Positions 15,333 through 23,393 of a stretch of 43,389 nucleotides of DNA are shown here, piece by piece. Both the position numbers and the translations under genes were made by a program. Under the pieces are notes generated by a model. It ran no database searches, had not been told where the DNA came from, and saw only the letters and a program-made list of their open reading frames with translations. This stretch comes from Terriglobia bacterium. Its GTDB lineage: Bacteria; Acidobacteriota; Vicinamibacteria; Vicinamibacterales; CAVVIG01. Within the stretch, counting starts at the first letter, position 1. Each line of letters opens with the position of its first letter. The DNA lies in NCBI GenBank assembly GCA_020073005.1, contig JAIQFX010000041.1, positions 1 through 43,389 of the forward strand, in the 5' to 3' direction.

Positions 15333-15731
15333 CCCTTCCAGCAGCGCCTTCGCCGTATCGGAGAGTGGCACGGCTTTGCCCGCTTCGTAGTCGTAGCCGA
15401 CCATGACGGTCTTCCCTGTGGCGACGAGCGTCGAGCTTCCGAGGTGGACGATCTCGTATGCCAGCGCGAAGCTGGACCGCCCGATGTCGCCGACCGTCAG
15501 CCGGACCTCGACCTCGTCGCCGAAATGTACCGGTGCGCGGTAGTCGCATTCCGCGCGCGCGAGGATCACGCGGCCGTACGGCGACGCGGCGCCCGTCTGC
15601 TCCTTCCAGAACGTCAGCCGGCACTGCTCGAAGTACGTGAAGTAGACGGCGTGATTCGCGTGGCCCATCGCGTCGCAATCGCGGAAGCGGACGCTGAGCC
15701 GGTGTCGATAGACGAAACGATCGGTGGCCAT
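15324..15731 (-). CDS. Acyl-CoA thioesterase, 4HBT (YbgC/FadM-like) family
   Basis: 135 residues, a full-length single hot-dog domain. The active-site stretch RFRDCDAMGHANHAVYFTYFEQ (in part) carries the family Asp (D-A-M-G-H-x-N-N/H) that defines 4-hydroxybenzoyl-CoA-type thioesterases; RAECDYRAPVHFGDEVEV and GRSSFALAYEI are also typical. It should hydrolyse an acyl-CoA in the cytoplasm, chain length unknown. It diverges from thyX with only 23 nt between the two starts. The C-terminal GLQ and stop lie in the tail of the REP element, so the original end may have been altered by that insertion. Confidence 0.9.
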   Translation of the reverse strand: MATDRFVYRHRLSVRFRDCDAMGHANHAVYFTYFEQCRLTFWKEQTGAASPYGRVILARAECDYRAPVHFGDEVEVRLTVGDIGRSSFALAYEIVHLGSSTLVATGKTVMVGYDYEAGKAVPLSDTAKALLEGLQ

Positions 15732-15737
15732 GCGCGG

Positions 15738-15743
15738 TAGAAT
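15738..15743 (+). promoter_or_regulatory. Putative -10 hexamer TAGAAT upstream of thyX
   Basis: TAGAAT ends 11 nt before the GTG start of thyX, with no Shine-Dalgarno in between. It is the same hexamer as before the DUF5674 gene. Confidence 0.35.
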
Positions 15744-15754
15744 ACTCGACCACC

Positions 15755-17380
15755 GTGGGCTTCCCGACCGTCGCTGCTGAAACCTTCACACCCGAAGAAA
15801 CGCGCGCGCTCGAACCTTACTTCACCAACACCGACCGGCCGGTCTTCGCGCTGACGAATCTGCCGGAGACCGTCAAAGGCGCGCTCTTCGCGCGCTACTC
15901 GCGATCCGCGAAGTCGGTCCGGCGCCTGTTCCTCGACGAGTTCCTCGGCGAGATGCGATCGGCGGCGGCGACTCGCGCAACCGCCGTGGGAACGGAACGC
16001 GCCGATAAGCTCTACGCGCGCGTCCTCAGCGAATACGGAGACGACTCGGTCGCGCAGCTCGGCGGCGCGCACATCGCCTGCGAGGGCGTGTCGAACGTGC
16101 TGACGAAAGTGCTCGAGTGGGGACGCCTGATGGCGTACCTCGAGCAGTCGACGCGCTACGTCCCGTACACCGACAAGCCGGGCGGCCGCTGGAAGTATCA
16201 CGTGCCCGCCGAGCTCGAGCGGTCGCCGCTGAAGGAACAGTTCGTCCGCACGATGGACGCGGCCTTCGAGGCCTACGCGCGCTGGATCCCGGCGATGGAG
16301 GATCACTTCCGCGCGAAGTACCCGAAGTCGCCGGAGGATTCGGACTTCGTCTACAAGTCCGTCATTCGCGCCAAGGCGCTCGACACGCTGCGCGGCATGC
16401 TGCCGGCCGCGACGATGTCCAACGTGGGACTCTTCGGCACGGGCCAGGCATTCGAGGCGCTGCTGCTCCGGATGTTCGCGCACCCGCTCGAGGAAGTGCG
16501 CGGCTGCGCCCAGCAGATGCTGACCGAGCTGCGTCACGTGATTCCCGCGTTTGTCGCGCGGCTCGATCAACCGAATCGCGGCGGACGCTGGATCGAGTAC
16601 TTCGCGCGCACGCGCGACGATTTCCAGGCCGCCGCCCGGCCGTTCGTCGAGCACCTTGAGAATGTCGCGACCGACGCGCGCGGCCCTGGCAAAGACGTCA
16701 CGCTCACCGGCTTCGATCCCGACGGCGAGACGAAAGTCGTGGCCTCCGCGCTCTACTCGGCCTCCGCGCTCCCCGACGACGAGCTCCTCGCGATCGCGCG
16801 GCGCCTGTCACCGGACGATCGCGTCGCGCTGCTCCGCGCGTACATCGGCGACCGCGCCAACCGCCGGCACAAGCCCGGCCGCGCGTTCGAGCGCACCAGC
16901 TATCGCTTCGACATCCTCGCCGACTACGGCGCGTTCCGCGATCTGCAGCGCCACCGCCTGCTGACGCTGGACTGGCAGCCGCTCAGCACGCGTCACGGGT
17001 ACGTGGAGCCGGCGGCGATCGAAGAAGCCGGCGCGCTCGCGGACTGGCGCGCGGTGATGGATCGATCCGCGGATCTCTACGAGCGCATCAGCTCGGCCGG
17101 CCTCACCCTCGTCGCGTCCTACGCCGTCGTCATGGCGTACCGCGTGCGGTTCTACATGGACATGAATGCGCGCGAGGCGATGCACGTGATCGAGCTGCGC
17201 ACCTCGCCGCAGGGCCATCCGTCGTACCGCCGCATCTGCCAGCTGATGCACACGGCGATCGGGGAGGTCGCGGGCCATCGCGCCATCGCAGCCGCGATGC
17301 GGTTCACCGATCATTCAGAAGTGGAGCTGGAACGCCTGCAGTCGGAAAGGAATATGGAGAAAAAACGGAATAGTCGTTAG
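15755..17380 (+). CDS. thyX: Tandem-domain FAD-dependent thymidylate synthase (ThyX), long form
   Basis: 541 residues, about twice a normal ThyX, with two ThyX-like halves. The first (about 85-260) has the GGAHIACEGVSNV helix and EQSTRY (130-135) but reads LEWGRLMAY where the RHR of the motif RHRxxSxxxxSxR should be. The second (about 380-510) has RHRLLTLDWQPLSTR (399-413) and MNAREAMHVIELR. The RHR triad for FAD/dUMP is thus only in the second half, so sites may be asymmetric. ThyX makes dTMP from dUMP using methylene-THF and NAD(P)H. The start is GTG, as no ATG is near. Long ThyX-like proteins are known in several phyla; catalysis here is not assured. The last three residues are read from a simple repeat. 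Confidence 0.85.
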   Translation: MGFPTVAAETFTPEETRALEPYFTNTDRPVFALTNLPETVKGALFARYSRSAKSVRRLFLDEFLGEMRSAAATRATAVGTERADKLYARVLSEYGDDSVAQLGGAHIACEGVSNVLTKVLEWGRLMAYLEQSTRYVPYTDKPGGRWKYHVPAELERSPLKEQFVRTMDAAFEAYARWIPAMEDHFRAKYPKSPEDSDFVYKSVIRAKALDTLRGMLPAATMSNVGLFGTGQAFEALLLRMFAHPLEEVRGCAQQMLTELRHVIPAFVARLDQPNRGGRWIEYFARTRDDFQAAARPFVEHLENVATDARGPGKDVTLTGFDPDGETKVVASALYSASALPDDELLAIARRLSPDDRVALLRAYIGDRANRRHKPGRAFERTSYRFDILADYGAFRDLQRHRLLTLDWQPLSTRHGYVEPAAIEEAGALADWRAVMDRSADLYERISSAGLTLVASYAVVMAYRVRFYMDMNAREAMHVIELRTSPQGHPSYRRICQLMHTAIGEVAGHRAIAAAMRFTDHSEVELERLQSERNMEKKRNSR

Positions 17381-17423
17381 TCGTTGGTCGTTAGTCGTTG
17401 GTCGTTGGTCACCAGCCACTAGC
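17372..17423. repeat. Simple repeat (TCGTTGG/TCGTTAG units, then CACCAGCCACTAGC)
   Basis: Tandem 7-9 nt units TCGTTAG and TCGTTGG follow and include the thyX stop codon. The IS481 element inserted at the end of this tract; the sequence resumes at 18452. Confidence 0.75.
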
Positions 17424-18451
17424 TGTGAATGTCAAAGAGGTTGTTCATTACGCAGCCTCTTGGAAACGCGTCCACGGCGAGCGCCGGCCGAGGCTCGTAT
17501 GGGGACGCCGGTGGTTGTAGAAACGCAGGTACGGGACCAACGCGGCCGTGCGACGCGCGGAGCTGGGGAAGGCGTGGCGATAGGCCCATTCGCGCAGCAG
17601 CGTCTGAATGAAGCGCTCGGCCTTCCCGTTCGTGCGCGGGGTGTAGGGCCGCGTGAAGCGATGGCGGAGTTGCCAGGTGCGACAGACCCCCTCGAAGCGG
17701 CGCGACCGGTACCCGCCGCCGTTGTCGGTCAGCACACGACGGATCGTGACGCCACGGCGCCGAAACCAGCCGAGCGCATTCCGCAGGAACGCCGCGCAGG
17801 CGCGGCGGCGTTGCGATCGCCGGACTTCGACATAGGCCACGCGGGTCGCATCGTCGATCGCCACGTGGACGTACTCATACCCGACGCCGCGGGCTTGACG
17901 GGTCCGATCCCCATGGATCCGATGGCCGACGCCGCGAATGCGACTCAGCGGCTTGATATCCAGATGCAGCATGTCGCCCGCGTGCGGCCACTCGTACCGC
18001 TGAATGACGGGCGGCACGTCGAGCCGGCTGACGCGATTCAGCCCGGCCCGCTGCAACACGCGCGTCACCGTCGATCGCGGCACGCCGACGCGGGCACTGA
18101 TTTCCCACGCCGTCGCGCGCTGATGCCGGTACGCGAGAATCGCGGTCGTCCGCGCCACGTCGAGCGTCCGGGGCTGCCGATGCGGGCGCGACGAACGATC
18201 TTCCAGCGCCGCGTCACCGCGGGCCAGCCACTTGGCGACGGTGCGCACGCTCACGCCCGCGGCCTCGGCCGCCTGCCGCTGCGTCCAGCCCTGCCGGCGC
18301 ACGCGGCAGATGAGCATTTGTCGCTGATACACATTCGTCTTCGCATTACGATGGGACGTCATTCGGGAGGCCCTCCAGAGGCAACGGGTTGGTGTGAGAA
18401 CCCCCATTGTTTCCAGAGTCTCCCGAATGAACAACGTGTTTAGCATTCACA
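17424..18451 (-). mobile_element. Complete IS481-family insertion sequence, 1028 bp
   Basis: Terminal inverted repeats TGTGAATGTCAAAGAGGTTG (left) and TGTGAATGCTAAACACGTTG (right, complement) continue through TTCATT with 4 mismatches over 26 nt. A perfect 6-bp target duplication ACTAGC flanks it at 17418-17423 and 18452-18457. Only one gene is inside, and it is intact. The perfect duplication points to a recent insertion. Confidence 0.95.
17448..18362 (-). CDS. IS481-family transposase
   Basis: 304 residues. The N-terminal helix-turn-helix region reads RQMLICRVRRQGWTQRQAAE and VSVRTVAKWLARG (about 13-52), followed by a second DNA-binding helix set with STVTRVLQRAGL. The DDE catalytic core has HLDIKPL, LTDNGGGYRS and NGKAERFIQTLLREW, giving the D-D-E triad, and RPYTPRTNGKAERF is characteristic of IS481. 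The ATG at 18362 starts right before the conserved region; the open frame runs on to 18446 through the terminal repeat. TAA lies in the left inverted repeat. The gene appears intact. Confidence 0.95.
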   Translation of the reverse strand: MTSHRNAKTNVYQRQMLICRVRRQGWTQRQAAEAAGVSVRTVAKWLARGDAALEDRSSRPHRQPRTLDVARTTAILAYRHQRATAWEISARVGVPRSTVTRVLQRAGLNRVSRLDVPPVIQRYEWPHAGDMLHLDIKPLSRIRGVGHRIHGDRTRQARGVGYEYVHVAIDDATRVAYVEVRRSQRRRACAAFLRNALGWFRRRGVTIRRVLTDNGGGYRSRRFEGVCRTWQLRHRFTRPYTPRTNGKAERFIQTLLREWAYRHAFPSSARRTAALVPYLRFYNHRRPHTSLGRRSPWTRFQEAA

Positions 18452-18466
18452 ACTAGCCACCGACTT

Positions 18467-19015
18467 CTAATCCTCTTCCTTCCTCCAATACCGCGAGTAC
18501 TCTTCCAAGAACGTCAGCGTGTCGAACGTCCGCATCCGATCGAAGAACAGCATGCCGTCGAGGTGATCGGTTTCGTGCTGAATCACGCGGGCCGGAAAGC
18601 CGTGCGCGCTCAGCTCGATGCGCTCGCCGAACCGATCGAACGCGCGCACCTTGATTTCCTTCGCGCGCGGCACCTTCCCGCGCACGTCGGGAATGCTCAG
18701 GCAGCCCTCCCAATCCTCGACGATCTCCTGGCCCACGACCGTGATCTCCGGATTGATGATGGCGAAGGGCTCGTCTTTCGACTCATTTTCTTTGCCCTTG
18801 TCGTCTTCGCCCGAATCGAGCATCGCGACGAACAGCCGCAGGCCCTCGTGCACCTGCGGCGCGGCGAGGCCGACGCCGTGATACTCGCTCATCGTGTCGA
18901 GCATGTCGTCGATCAGCCTCTGCACCGGCGCGGTCCGGATTTCTGATCGCTCGAGCGGTCTCGCCTTCGAGCGCAGCACGGGATGGCCCATGCGCGCGAC
19001 TTTCAGAATGGACAT
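18467..19015 (-). CDS. def: Peptide deformylase
   Basis: 182 residues. All three deformylase motifs are present: GVGLAAPQ (about 48-55), EGCLSIP (with the metal Cys) and QHETDHLDG (HExxH with the catalytic Glu). It removes the N-formyl group from nascent proteins with an Fe or Zn ion. An Asp/Glu/Lys-rich insert (DSGEDDKGKENESKDEP) sits between motifs I and II, longer than in E. coli Def. The ATG at 19015 matches the family start (MSILKVARMGHPVLR); the frame is open further upstream without similarity. It diverges from the Nudix gene across about 20 nt. Confidence 0.96.
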   Translation of the reverse strand: MSILKVARMGHPVLRSKARPLERSEIRTAPVQRLIDDMLDTMSEYHGVGLAAPQVHEGLRLFVAMLDSGEDDKGKENESKDEPFAIINPEITVVGQEIVEDWEGCLSIPDVRGKVPRAKEIKVRAFDRFGERIELSAHGFPARVIQHETDHLDGMLFFDRMRTFDTLTFLEEYSRYWRKEED

Positions 19016-19026
19016 CTCACTGAAAT

Positions 19027-19032
19027 TATACT
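19027..19032 (+). promoter_or_regulatory. Putative -10 hexamer TATACT upstream of the Nudix gene
   Basis: TATACT ends 6 nt before GTG 19039. That is the spacing expected if transcription begins at the start codon. No Shine-Dalgarno is present. Confidence 0.4.
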
Positions 19033-19038
19033 GTGCGC

Positions 19039-19611
19039 GTGATTGAAGATCCGCATGGGTTCCGCTTCTGTCCACGCTGCGGAGGTCCGCTCGAGCGCCG
19101 GCTGCTGAAATCGACCGAGCCGGAGCGTCCCGTCTGCGCGCGCTGCGGCTTCATCTACTACATCGACCCCAAGATCGCCGTCGGCACGATCATCGCCATC
19201 GATGAAGGGCTCGTGCTCGTGCGGCGCGCGATCGAGCCGGGCTACGGCAAGTGGGTGTTTCCGGGCGGCTACGTCGATCGCGGCGAGCCGCTGACCTCGG
19301 CGGCGATTCGCGAGGCGCGCGAAGAATGCGGCCTCGAGATCCGTCTCGACGCGCTGGTGAATGTCTACTCGTACGCCGGCCGCGCGCCGGTGATCGTCGT
19401 GTACGCGGCGACGGCGGTCGGCGGCACGCTGACGATAGACGAGGAAAGTCTCGAGAGCGCCGCGTTCGCGCGCGACGCGCTGCCGTGGGACGACCTCGCG
19501 TTCCGCAGCACGCACGAGGGCCTCAGGAATTATCTGGACGGTCTTCGGCATCCAGTCCACGAGGCGAACGCCAATGCAACCACGAAAACACGAAGGCACG
19601 AAGAAGAGTGA
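19039..19611 (+). CDS. Nudix hydrolase with N-terminal zinc ribbon
   Basis: About 190 residues. A zinc ribbon comes first (FCPRCGGPL ... PVCARCGF, two CxxC knuckles, about 10-40), then a Nudix domain whose box is complete: GGYVDRGEPLTSAAIREARE then ECGL (G-x5-E-x7-REUxEExGU). The layout resembles NudC/ADP-ribose pyrophosphatase-type Nudix proteins, but the substrate is not evident. The start is GTG; 19033 (MRVIEDP) is also GTG. The C-terminal NATTKTRRHEEE is read from a CACGAAG repeat, so the original tail was probably replaced or extended. It diverges from def. Confidence 0.88.
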   Translation: MIEDPHGFRFCPRCGGPLERRLLKSTEPERPVCARCGFIYYIDPKIAVGTIIAIDEGLVLVRRAIEPGYGKWVFPGGYVDRGEPLTSAAIREAREECGLEIRLDALVNVYSYAGRAPVIVVYAATAVGGTLTIDEESLESAAFARDALPWDDLAFRSTHEGLRNYLDGLRHPVHEANANATTKTRRHEEE

Positions 19612-19660
19612 GGTTGTACATTCATCTCTCTTCTTCGCGTCTTCGTGTCTTCGTGGCCAA
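19577..19660. repeat. CACGAAG/CTTCGTG inverted repeat, copy C
   Basis: Left arm 19579-19608 (ACCACGAAAACACGAAGGCA then CGAAGAAGAG) and right arm 19629-19658 (TCTTCGTGTCTTCGTGGCC units). The left arm encodes the Nudix protein's last residues and stop. It lies between the convergent Nudix and aldolase genes. Confidence 0.85.
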
Positions 19661-19682
19661 CCGTCAGCCCGTCCGTCTTTCG

Positions 19683-20753
19683 TCAGGCGATCGTGACTTC
19701 CTTGCTGAGGTAGACGTCCTGAATCGCGTTCAGCAGGCCGACGCCTTCGGTCATCGGACGCTGGAACGCTTTGCGCCCGGAGATGAGGCCCATGCCGCCG
19801 GCGCGCTTGTTGATCACGGCCGTCTTCACGGCCTCCTTGAGATCGCTGTCGCCGGACGAAGCGCCGCCTGAATTGATCAGCCCCGCGCGGCCCATGTAGC
19901 AGTTCGCCACCTGGTAGCGCGTCAGATCGATCGGATGGTTCGTCGTCAGATCCGAGTACACCTTCTTGCTCGTCTTCCCGAAGTTGAGCGCCGTGAACCC
20001 GCCGTTGTTCTCCGGCAGCTTCTGCTTGATGATGTCCGCCTCGATCGTGACGCCGAGGTGATTCGCCTGCCCGGTGAGATCCGCGGAGAGGTGATAGTCC
20101 GCGTCCTTCGTCTTGAACGCCGGGTTGCGCAGGTAGCACCACAGCACGGTGAACATCCCGAGCGAGTGCGCCTGATGGAACATCTCGGTGACTTCCTGCA
20201 GCTGGCGCTTCGACTCTTCCGATCCGAAATAGATCGTCGCGCCGACGCCCATCGCGCCCATCTCGAACGCCTGCTTGACGTTCGCGAAGCGAATCTGGTC
20301 GAAGCTGTTGGGATAGGAAATGAATTCGTTGTGGTTGACCTTCAGAATGAACGGAATCCTGTGCGCGTACCGGCGCGCGACCGAGCCGAGCACGCCGAGC
20401 GTCGACGCGACGCCGTTGCAGCCGCCTTCGATCGCCAGCTTGACGATGTTCTCGGGATCGAAGTACGCGGGATTCGGCGCGAACGACGCGCCGGCTGAAT
20501 GTTCTATGCCTTGATCGACGGGCAAGATCGACACGTAGCCGGTACCCGCGAGGCGTCCGTGACCGATCAGGGACTGGAGCGCGGTCATGACGCGCGGTGA
20601 TCGATCGGACCAGCCGAAGAGGCGTTCCACCGAATCCGGTCCGGGCAGATTCAGGCTCGCTTTCGGAATCGTCTTGCACTGATGCTGCAGCAATCCCGCG
20701 GCGTCCTCGCCGAGGATTTCGGTGATCTTGGAGGAGGTGGCAGTGGTTGGCAT
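19683..20753 (-). CDS. fbaB: Class I fructose-bisphosphate aldolase (FbaB/DhnA type)
   Basis: 356 residues, colinear with E. coli FbaB as I remember it: [86 protein letters not shown] and [12 protein letters not shown] are all present. It cleaves fructose-1,6-bisphosphate through a Schiff-base Lys, probably in the DIIKQK strand, with no metal. This type is common in archaea and in bacteria running gluconeogenesis. The ATG at 20753 is supported by the start of similarity. TATAAA lies 10 nt upstream as a possible -10. It follows thiI on the same strand. Confidence 0.95.
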   Translation of the reverse strand: MPTTATSSKITEILGEDAAGLLQHQCKTIPKASLNLPGPDSVERLFGWSDRSPRVMTALQSLIGHGRLAGTGYVSILPVDQGIEHSAGASFAPNPAYFDPENIVKLAIEGGCNGVASTLGVLGSVARRYAHRIPFILKVNHNEFISYPNSFDQIRFANVKQAFEMGAMGVGATIYFGSEESKRQLQEVTEMFHQAHSLGMFTVLWCYLRNPAFKTKDADYHLSADLTGQANHLGVTIEADIIKQKLPENNGGFTALNFGKTSKKVYSDLTTNHPIDLTRYQVANCYMGRAGLINSGGASSGDSDLKEAVKTAVINKRAGGMGLISGRKAFQRPMTEGVGLLNAIQDVYLSKEVTIA

Positions 20754-20764
20754 AATCGGTGATT

Positions 20765-21928
20765 TTATATCGGAAATCTGAAGTCCTCTACCGTCATCGC
20801 GGCGACCGCCGCCGCGACCATTTCCTCTATGGGAAGCGCCTCTTCGGCTTTCGCCACGTCGGCGAGCCGCGCGCGCGTCGCGGGATGCTTCGGCGTGAAC
20901 AGCGTGCAGCAATCCTGGTCGGGAATGATCGAGATTGGAAACGTCCCGATGCGCTCCGCTTCGGCGGCGATCTCGTCCTTGTCCATGCCGACCAGCGGGC
21001 GCAGGATCTCGAGTCTCGTGGCGTCCGCGATCGTCGTCATGTTCTCGAGCGTCTGCGATGCGACCTGCCCGATCACTTCGCCGGTGACGAGCGCGCGCGC
21101 GTGCCATTTCCGCGCGAGCCGCGATGCGATGCGCAGCATCAGGCGGCGATAGATCACGACGCGCAGCTCCGGCGCCACGGCGAGGACGACCTGCTGCTGC
21201 AATGCACCGAACGGCACGAGCGCCAGCCGCGACCGCAGCTGGTACTTCGTCAGCAGGCCGGCAATCTCGCGGACTTTCTCCTGAGAGGCGCGCGACAGAA
21301 TCGGATAGCTGTGGAAATGAATGAAGACGACCGTGCAGCCGCGCCGCATCATGCGATACGCGGCGACCGGTGAGTCGATCCCGCCCGACAGCAGGCACGC
21401 GACGCGGCCGGACGTGCCGGTCGGCAGTCCGCCGGCGCCCTGGTCCTTTCCAAAGAAGTAGAACGCGCCGTCCGGCAGCATCTCGAGATGAATCGTCAGC
21501 GCCGGACGGCTCAGGTCGACGCGCCAGCCCGTCACTTCCTTGATGCGGCCGCCGACCTCGCGCTCCACGACCGGTGACGTGAACGGCAGCCGCTTGTCCG
21601 CTCGCGTCGCGGACACGCGAAACGACGCGGCCTCGCGATCGCCGAGATCCTTGAGAATGGCCGCCGCGAGCGCGTCGAAGTCGTGAGGTCCGCGATTGGC
21701 CGGCGAGAAGTTCGCGATGCCGAACACGCGCGCGATCCGCGTGCGCACTTCCTCCCACTCCGTCTCCGGCCCCATCTCGATCTCGATGCGGCCCATGACC
21801 GAGCGGAACGCCTGCATGTGCAGCCCGGCCAGCGCCGCCTTGAGATTGCGCACGAGCATCTGAATGAACCAGGGACGGTTCCTGCCCTTGAGGGCGAGCT
21901 CCTTGTAATGGACGACGATGCTGTTCAT
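20765..21928 (-). CDS. thiI: tRNA uracil 4-sulfurtransferase ThiI (without rhodanese domain)
   Basis: 387 residues. An N-terminal ferredoxin-like domain ([17 protein letters not shown]) leads to a THUMP domain (about 60-165) and a PP-loop ATPase ([19 protein letters not shown], with SGGxDS), then the conserved [10 protein letters not shown] and a late DCCTLF. It makes 4-thiouridine at tRNA position 8 and can feed thiamine thiazole synthesis. There is no C-terminal rhodanese domain, as in many non-enterobacterial ThiI, so the sulfur relay Cys must be the DCC pair or a separate protein. The ATG at 21928 matches the family start. Confidence 0.95.
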   Translation of the reverse strand: MNSIVVHYKELALKGRNRPWFIQMLVRNLKAALAGLHMQAFRSVMGRIEIEMGPETEWEEVRTRIARVFGIANFSPANRGPHDFDALAAAILKDLGDREAASFRVSATRADKRLPFTSPVVEREVGGRIKEVTGWRVDLSRPALTIHLEMLPDGAFYFFGKDQGAGGLPTGTSGRVACLLSGGIDSPVAAYRMMRRGCTVVFIHFHSYPILSRASQEKVREIAGLLTKYQLRSRLALVPFGALQQQVVLAVAPELRVVIYRRLMLRIASRLARKWHARALVTGEVIGQVASQTLENMTTIADATRLEILRPLVGMDKDEIAAEAERIGTFPISIIPDQDCCTLFTPKHPATRARLADVAKAEEALPIEEMVAAAVAAMTVEDFRFPI

Positions 21929-21930
21929 CA

Positions 21931-21964
21931 ATTGGGTAGTTGGGTAATTGGGTAACCGGGTAAT
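21931..21964. repeat. Short tandem repeat TTGGGTAG/TTGGGTAA
   Basis: Four 8-9 nt units (TTGGGTAG, TTGGGTAA, TTGGGTAA, CCGGGTAA) fill the gap between the thiI start and the hpnE stop. Confidence 0.75.
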
Positions 21965-21968
21965 GGCA

Positions 21969-23393
21969 TCACGAGCTCGCTGCCGCCGCTGCACGGTGTC
22001 CCGAACGGACCGCACTTTCGATCGTCGCGGGAAGCCCAGTGTCCACCCAATCCCCAGCGAGAACGAATCCTCTGACATTCGTCTCGGTCGCGGGTCGCAC
22101 CGGCTGGCCCGGCGCGAGGGAGAACGTCGCGCGCGGTTCGCGGACGACGGTCGCGCGGACGAGCGCGGCGGCGCGTGATTCCGGCACGGCTTCGAACATC
22201 TCCTGACGCGCGAGGGCGACGAGCTCGTGATTGGCCATGCCGACGATGGACGCCGCGCCACTCGAGACGAGGGACAGGTGCGAGGCCTCGCCCCCAAACA
22301 CCAGCCCCTTGTCGAACACCCACTGCAGCGTCCGGCCCGGCAGTCCGATGAACGGCTCGTCGATGATCCGGCGGTTGAACCAGAGATTGACCGTCACGAT
22401 CGGCGACGCGGTCATCCGTTGCGCGCGATCGATCACGTCAGCCAGCGCGGACGGCGGTTCTTCGAACAGACCTGCGAGCGCGAACCACGGCACGCCGGAG
22501 ATGACGCGGTCGCATCGCCATGTCTCGCCTCCGGCGCTGACGCTCGCGACCGCGTCGCCCTCGACGCGAACCGTCGCCGTCACGCCCGTGCGAACCGCGC
22601 CGCCGTGGCGTTCGATGTAGTCGCGCGCGGGCTCGGCGTACATGAGATGCAGGGGCTTCGTCGGCAGCGCGATCGCCGCGGCTGTCGGATCGTCGCCGAA
22701 CATCTCGGCCAGCACGCGCGCGAACGCCGGTGCGGCGGCTTGATCCGGCGGCTGATTCAGCGCCGCGAGCGCCAGCGGATCCCACAGCATCTCGCACATC
22801 CGCGGCGTCTGGCCGTTGCGCCCGAGCCAGTCCTTGACGGTCTCTCCCGGCGACGCCGCCTTCAGCGTCCCGCCTCGCAGCTCGCGCCGCGCGATCTTGA
22901 GCGGCCCGGCCATCCCGATGACCGACAGCCGATCGCGCCACGACAGCGCGTCCCAGTCGAGGATGCCGGCAATCAAATGAAACGGCGCGGGCAGGGATGG
23001 ACACGAGAGCCGCGATCGCTGCCCCATCCGATCGATCATCGTCACGGCGAGCTGCGGCTCGACCCGGACGTTCTCCATCGCGCCGATCTCGCGCAGGAAC
23101 GCGAACGTCTCGTGATAGCAGCCGAGCAATACGTGCTGGCCGTTGTCGACGAGCTCGCCGGTCTCGCGATCGTGAAACGCCGTCGCGCGCCCGCCGAGCC
23201 GGCCGCGCGCTTCGAGCACGAGGACGCGGGCGCCGTCGCGCGCGAGCCGGACCGCCGCGCTCAACCCCGCGCAGCCGGCGCCGATGACGATGGCGTCGTA
23301 CGTCGCAGCGCCGTGCTGATCGGTCCGGCTGAAGCCGGACGCCACAGGTCTTCGCTCCGGACTCTCGTGGAGTCCGGCTTCAGCCGGACTCAT
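21969..23393 (-). CDS. hpnE: Hydroxysqualene dehydroxylase HpnE (FAD-dependent)
   Basis: 474 residues. An FAD-binding Rossmann motif VIGAGCAGLSAAVRLA begins at about residue 36, followed by GRLGGRATAF, NGQHVLLGCY and a C-terminal GFVLAGDWVDTGLPATIESA typical of phytoene desaturase-like HpnE. It reduces hydroxysqualene to squalene, the third step after HpnD and HpnC. The start at 23393 overlaps the hpnD stop as ATGA; ATG 23408 is an alternative. The first about 25 residues (SPAEAGLHESPERRPVASGF then SRT) are encoded by GTCCGGCT-AAGCCGGAC repeats and are not part of the enzyme fold. Confidence 0.93.
   Translation of the reverse strand: MSPAEAGLHESPERRPVASGFSRTDQHGAATYDAIVIGAGCAGLSAAVRLARDGARVLVLEARGRLGGRATAFHDRETGELVDNGQHVLLGCYHETFAFLREIGAMENVRVEPQLAVTMIDRMGQRSRLSCPSLPAPFHLIAGILDWDALSWRDRLSVIGMAGPLKIARRELRGGTLKAASPGETVKDWLGRNGQTPRMCEMLWDPLALAALNQPPDQAAAPAFARVLAEMFGDDPTAAAIALPTKPLHLMYAEPARDYIERHGGAVRTGVTATVRVEGDAVASVSAGGETWRCDRVISGVPWFALAGLFEEPPSALADVIDRAQRMTASPIVTVNLWFNRRIIDEPFIGLPGRTLQWVFDKGLVFGGEASHLSLVSSGAASIVGMANHELVALARQEMFEAVPESRAAALVRATVVREPRATFSLAPGQPVRPATETNVRGFVLAGDWVDTGLPATIESAVRSGHRAAAAASS
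23322..23391. repeat. GTCCGGCTGAAGCCGGAC palindromic repeats, locus 1 (coding)
   Basis: GTCCGGCTGAAGCCGGAC at 23323-23340 and AGTCCGGCTTCAGCCGGACT at 23371-23390, with a CTCCGGACTCTCGTGGAGTC palindrome between. They are translated as the N-terminus of HpnE. The same unit lies at the other end of the hpn cluster (25118-25216). Confidence 0.9.
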
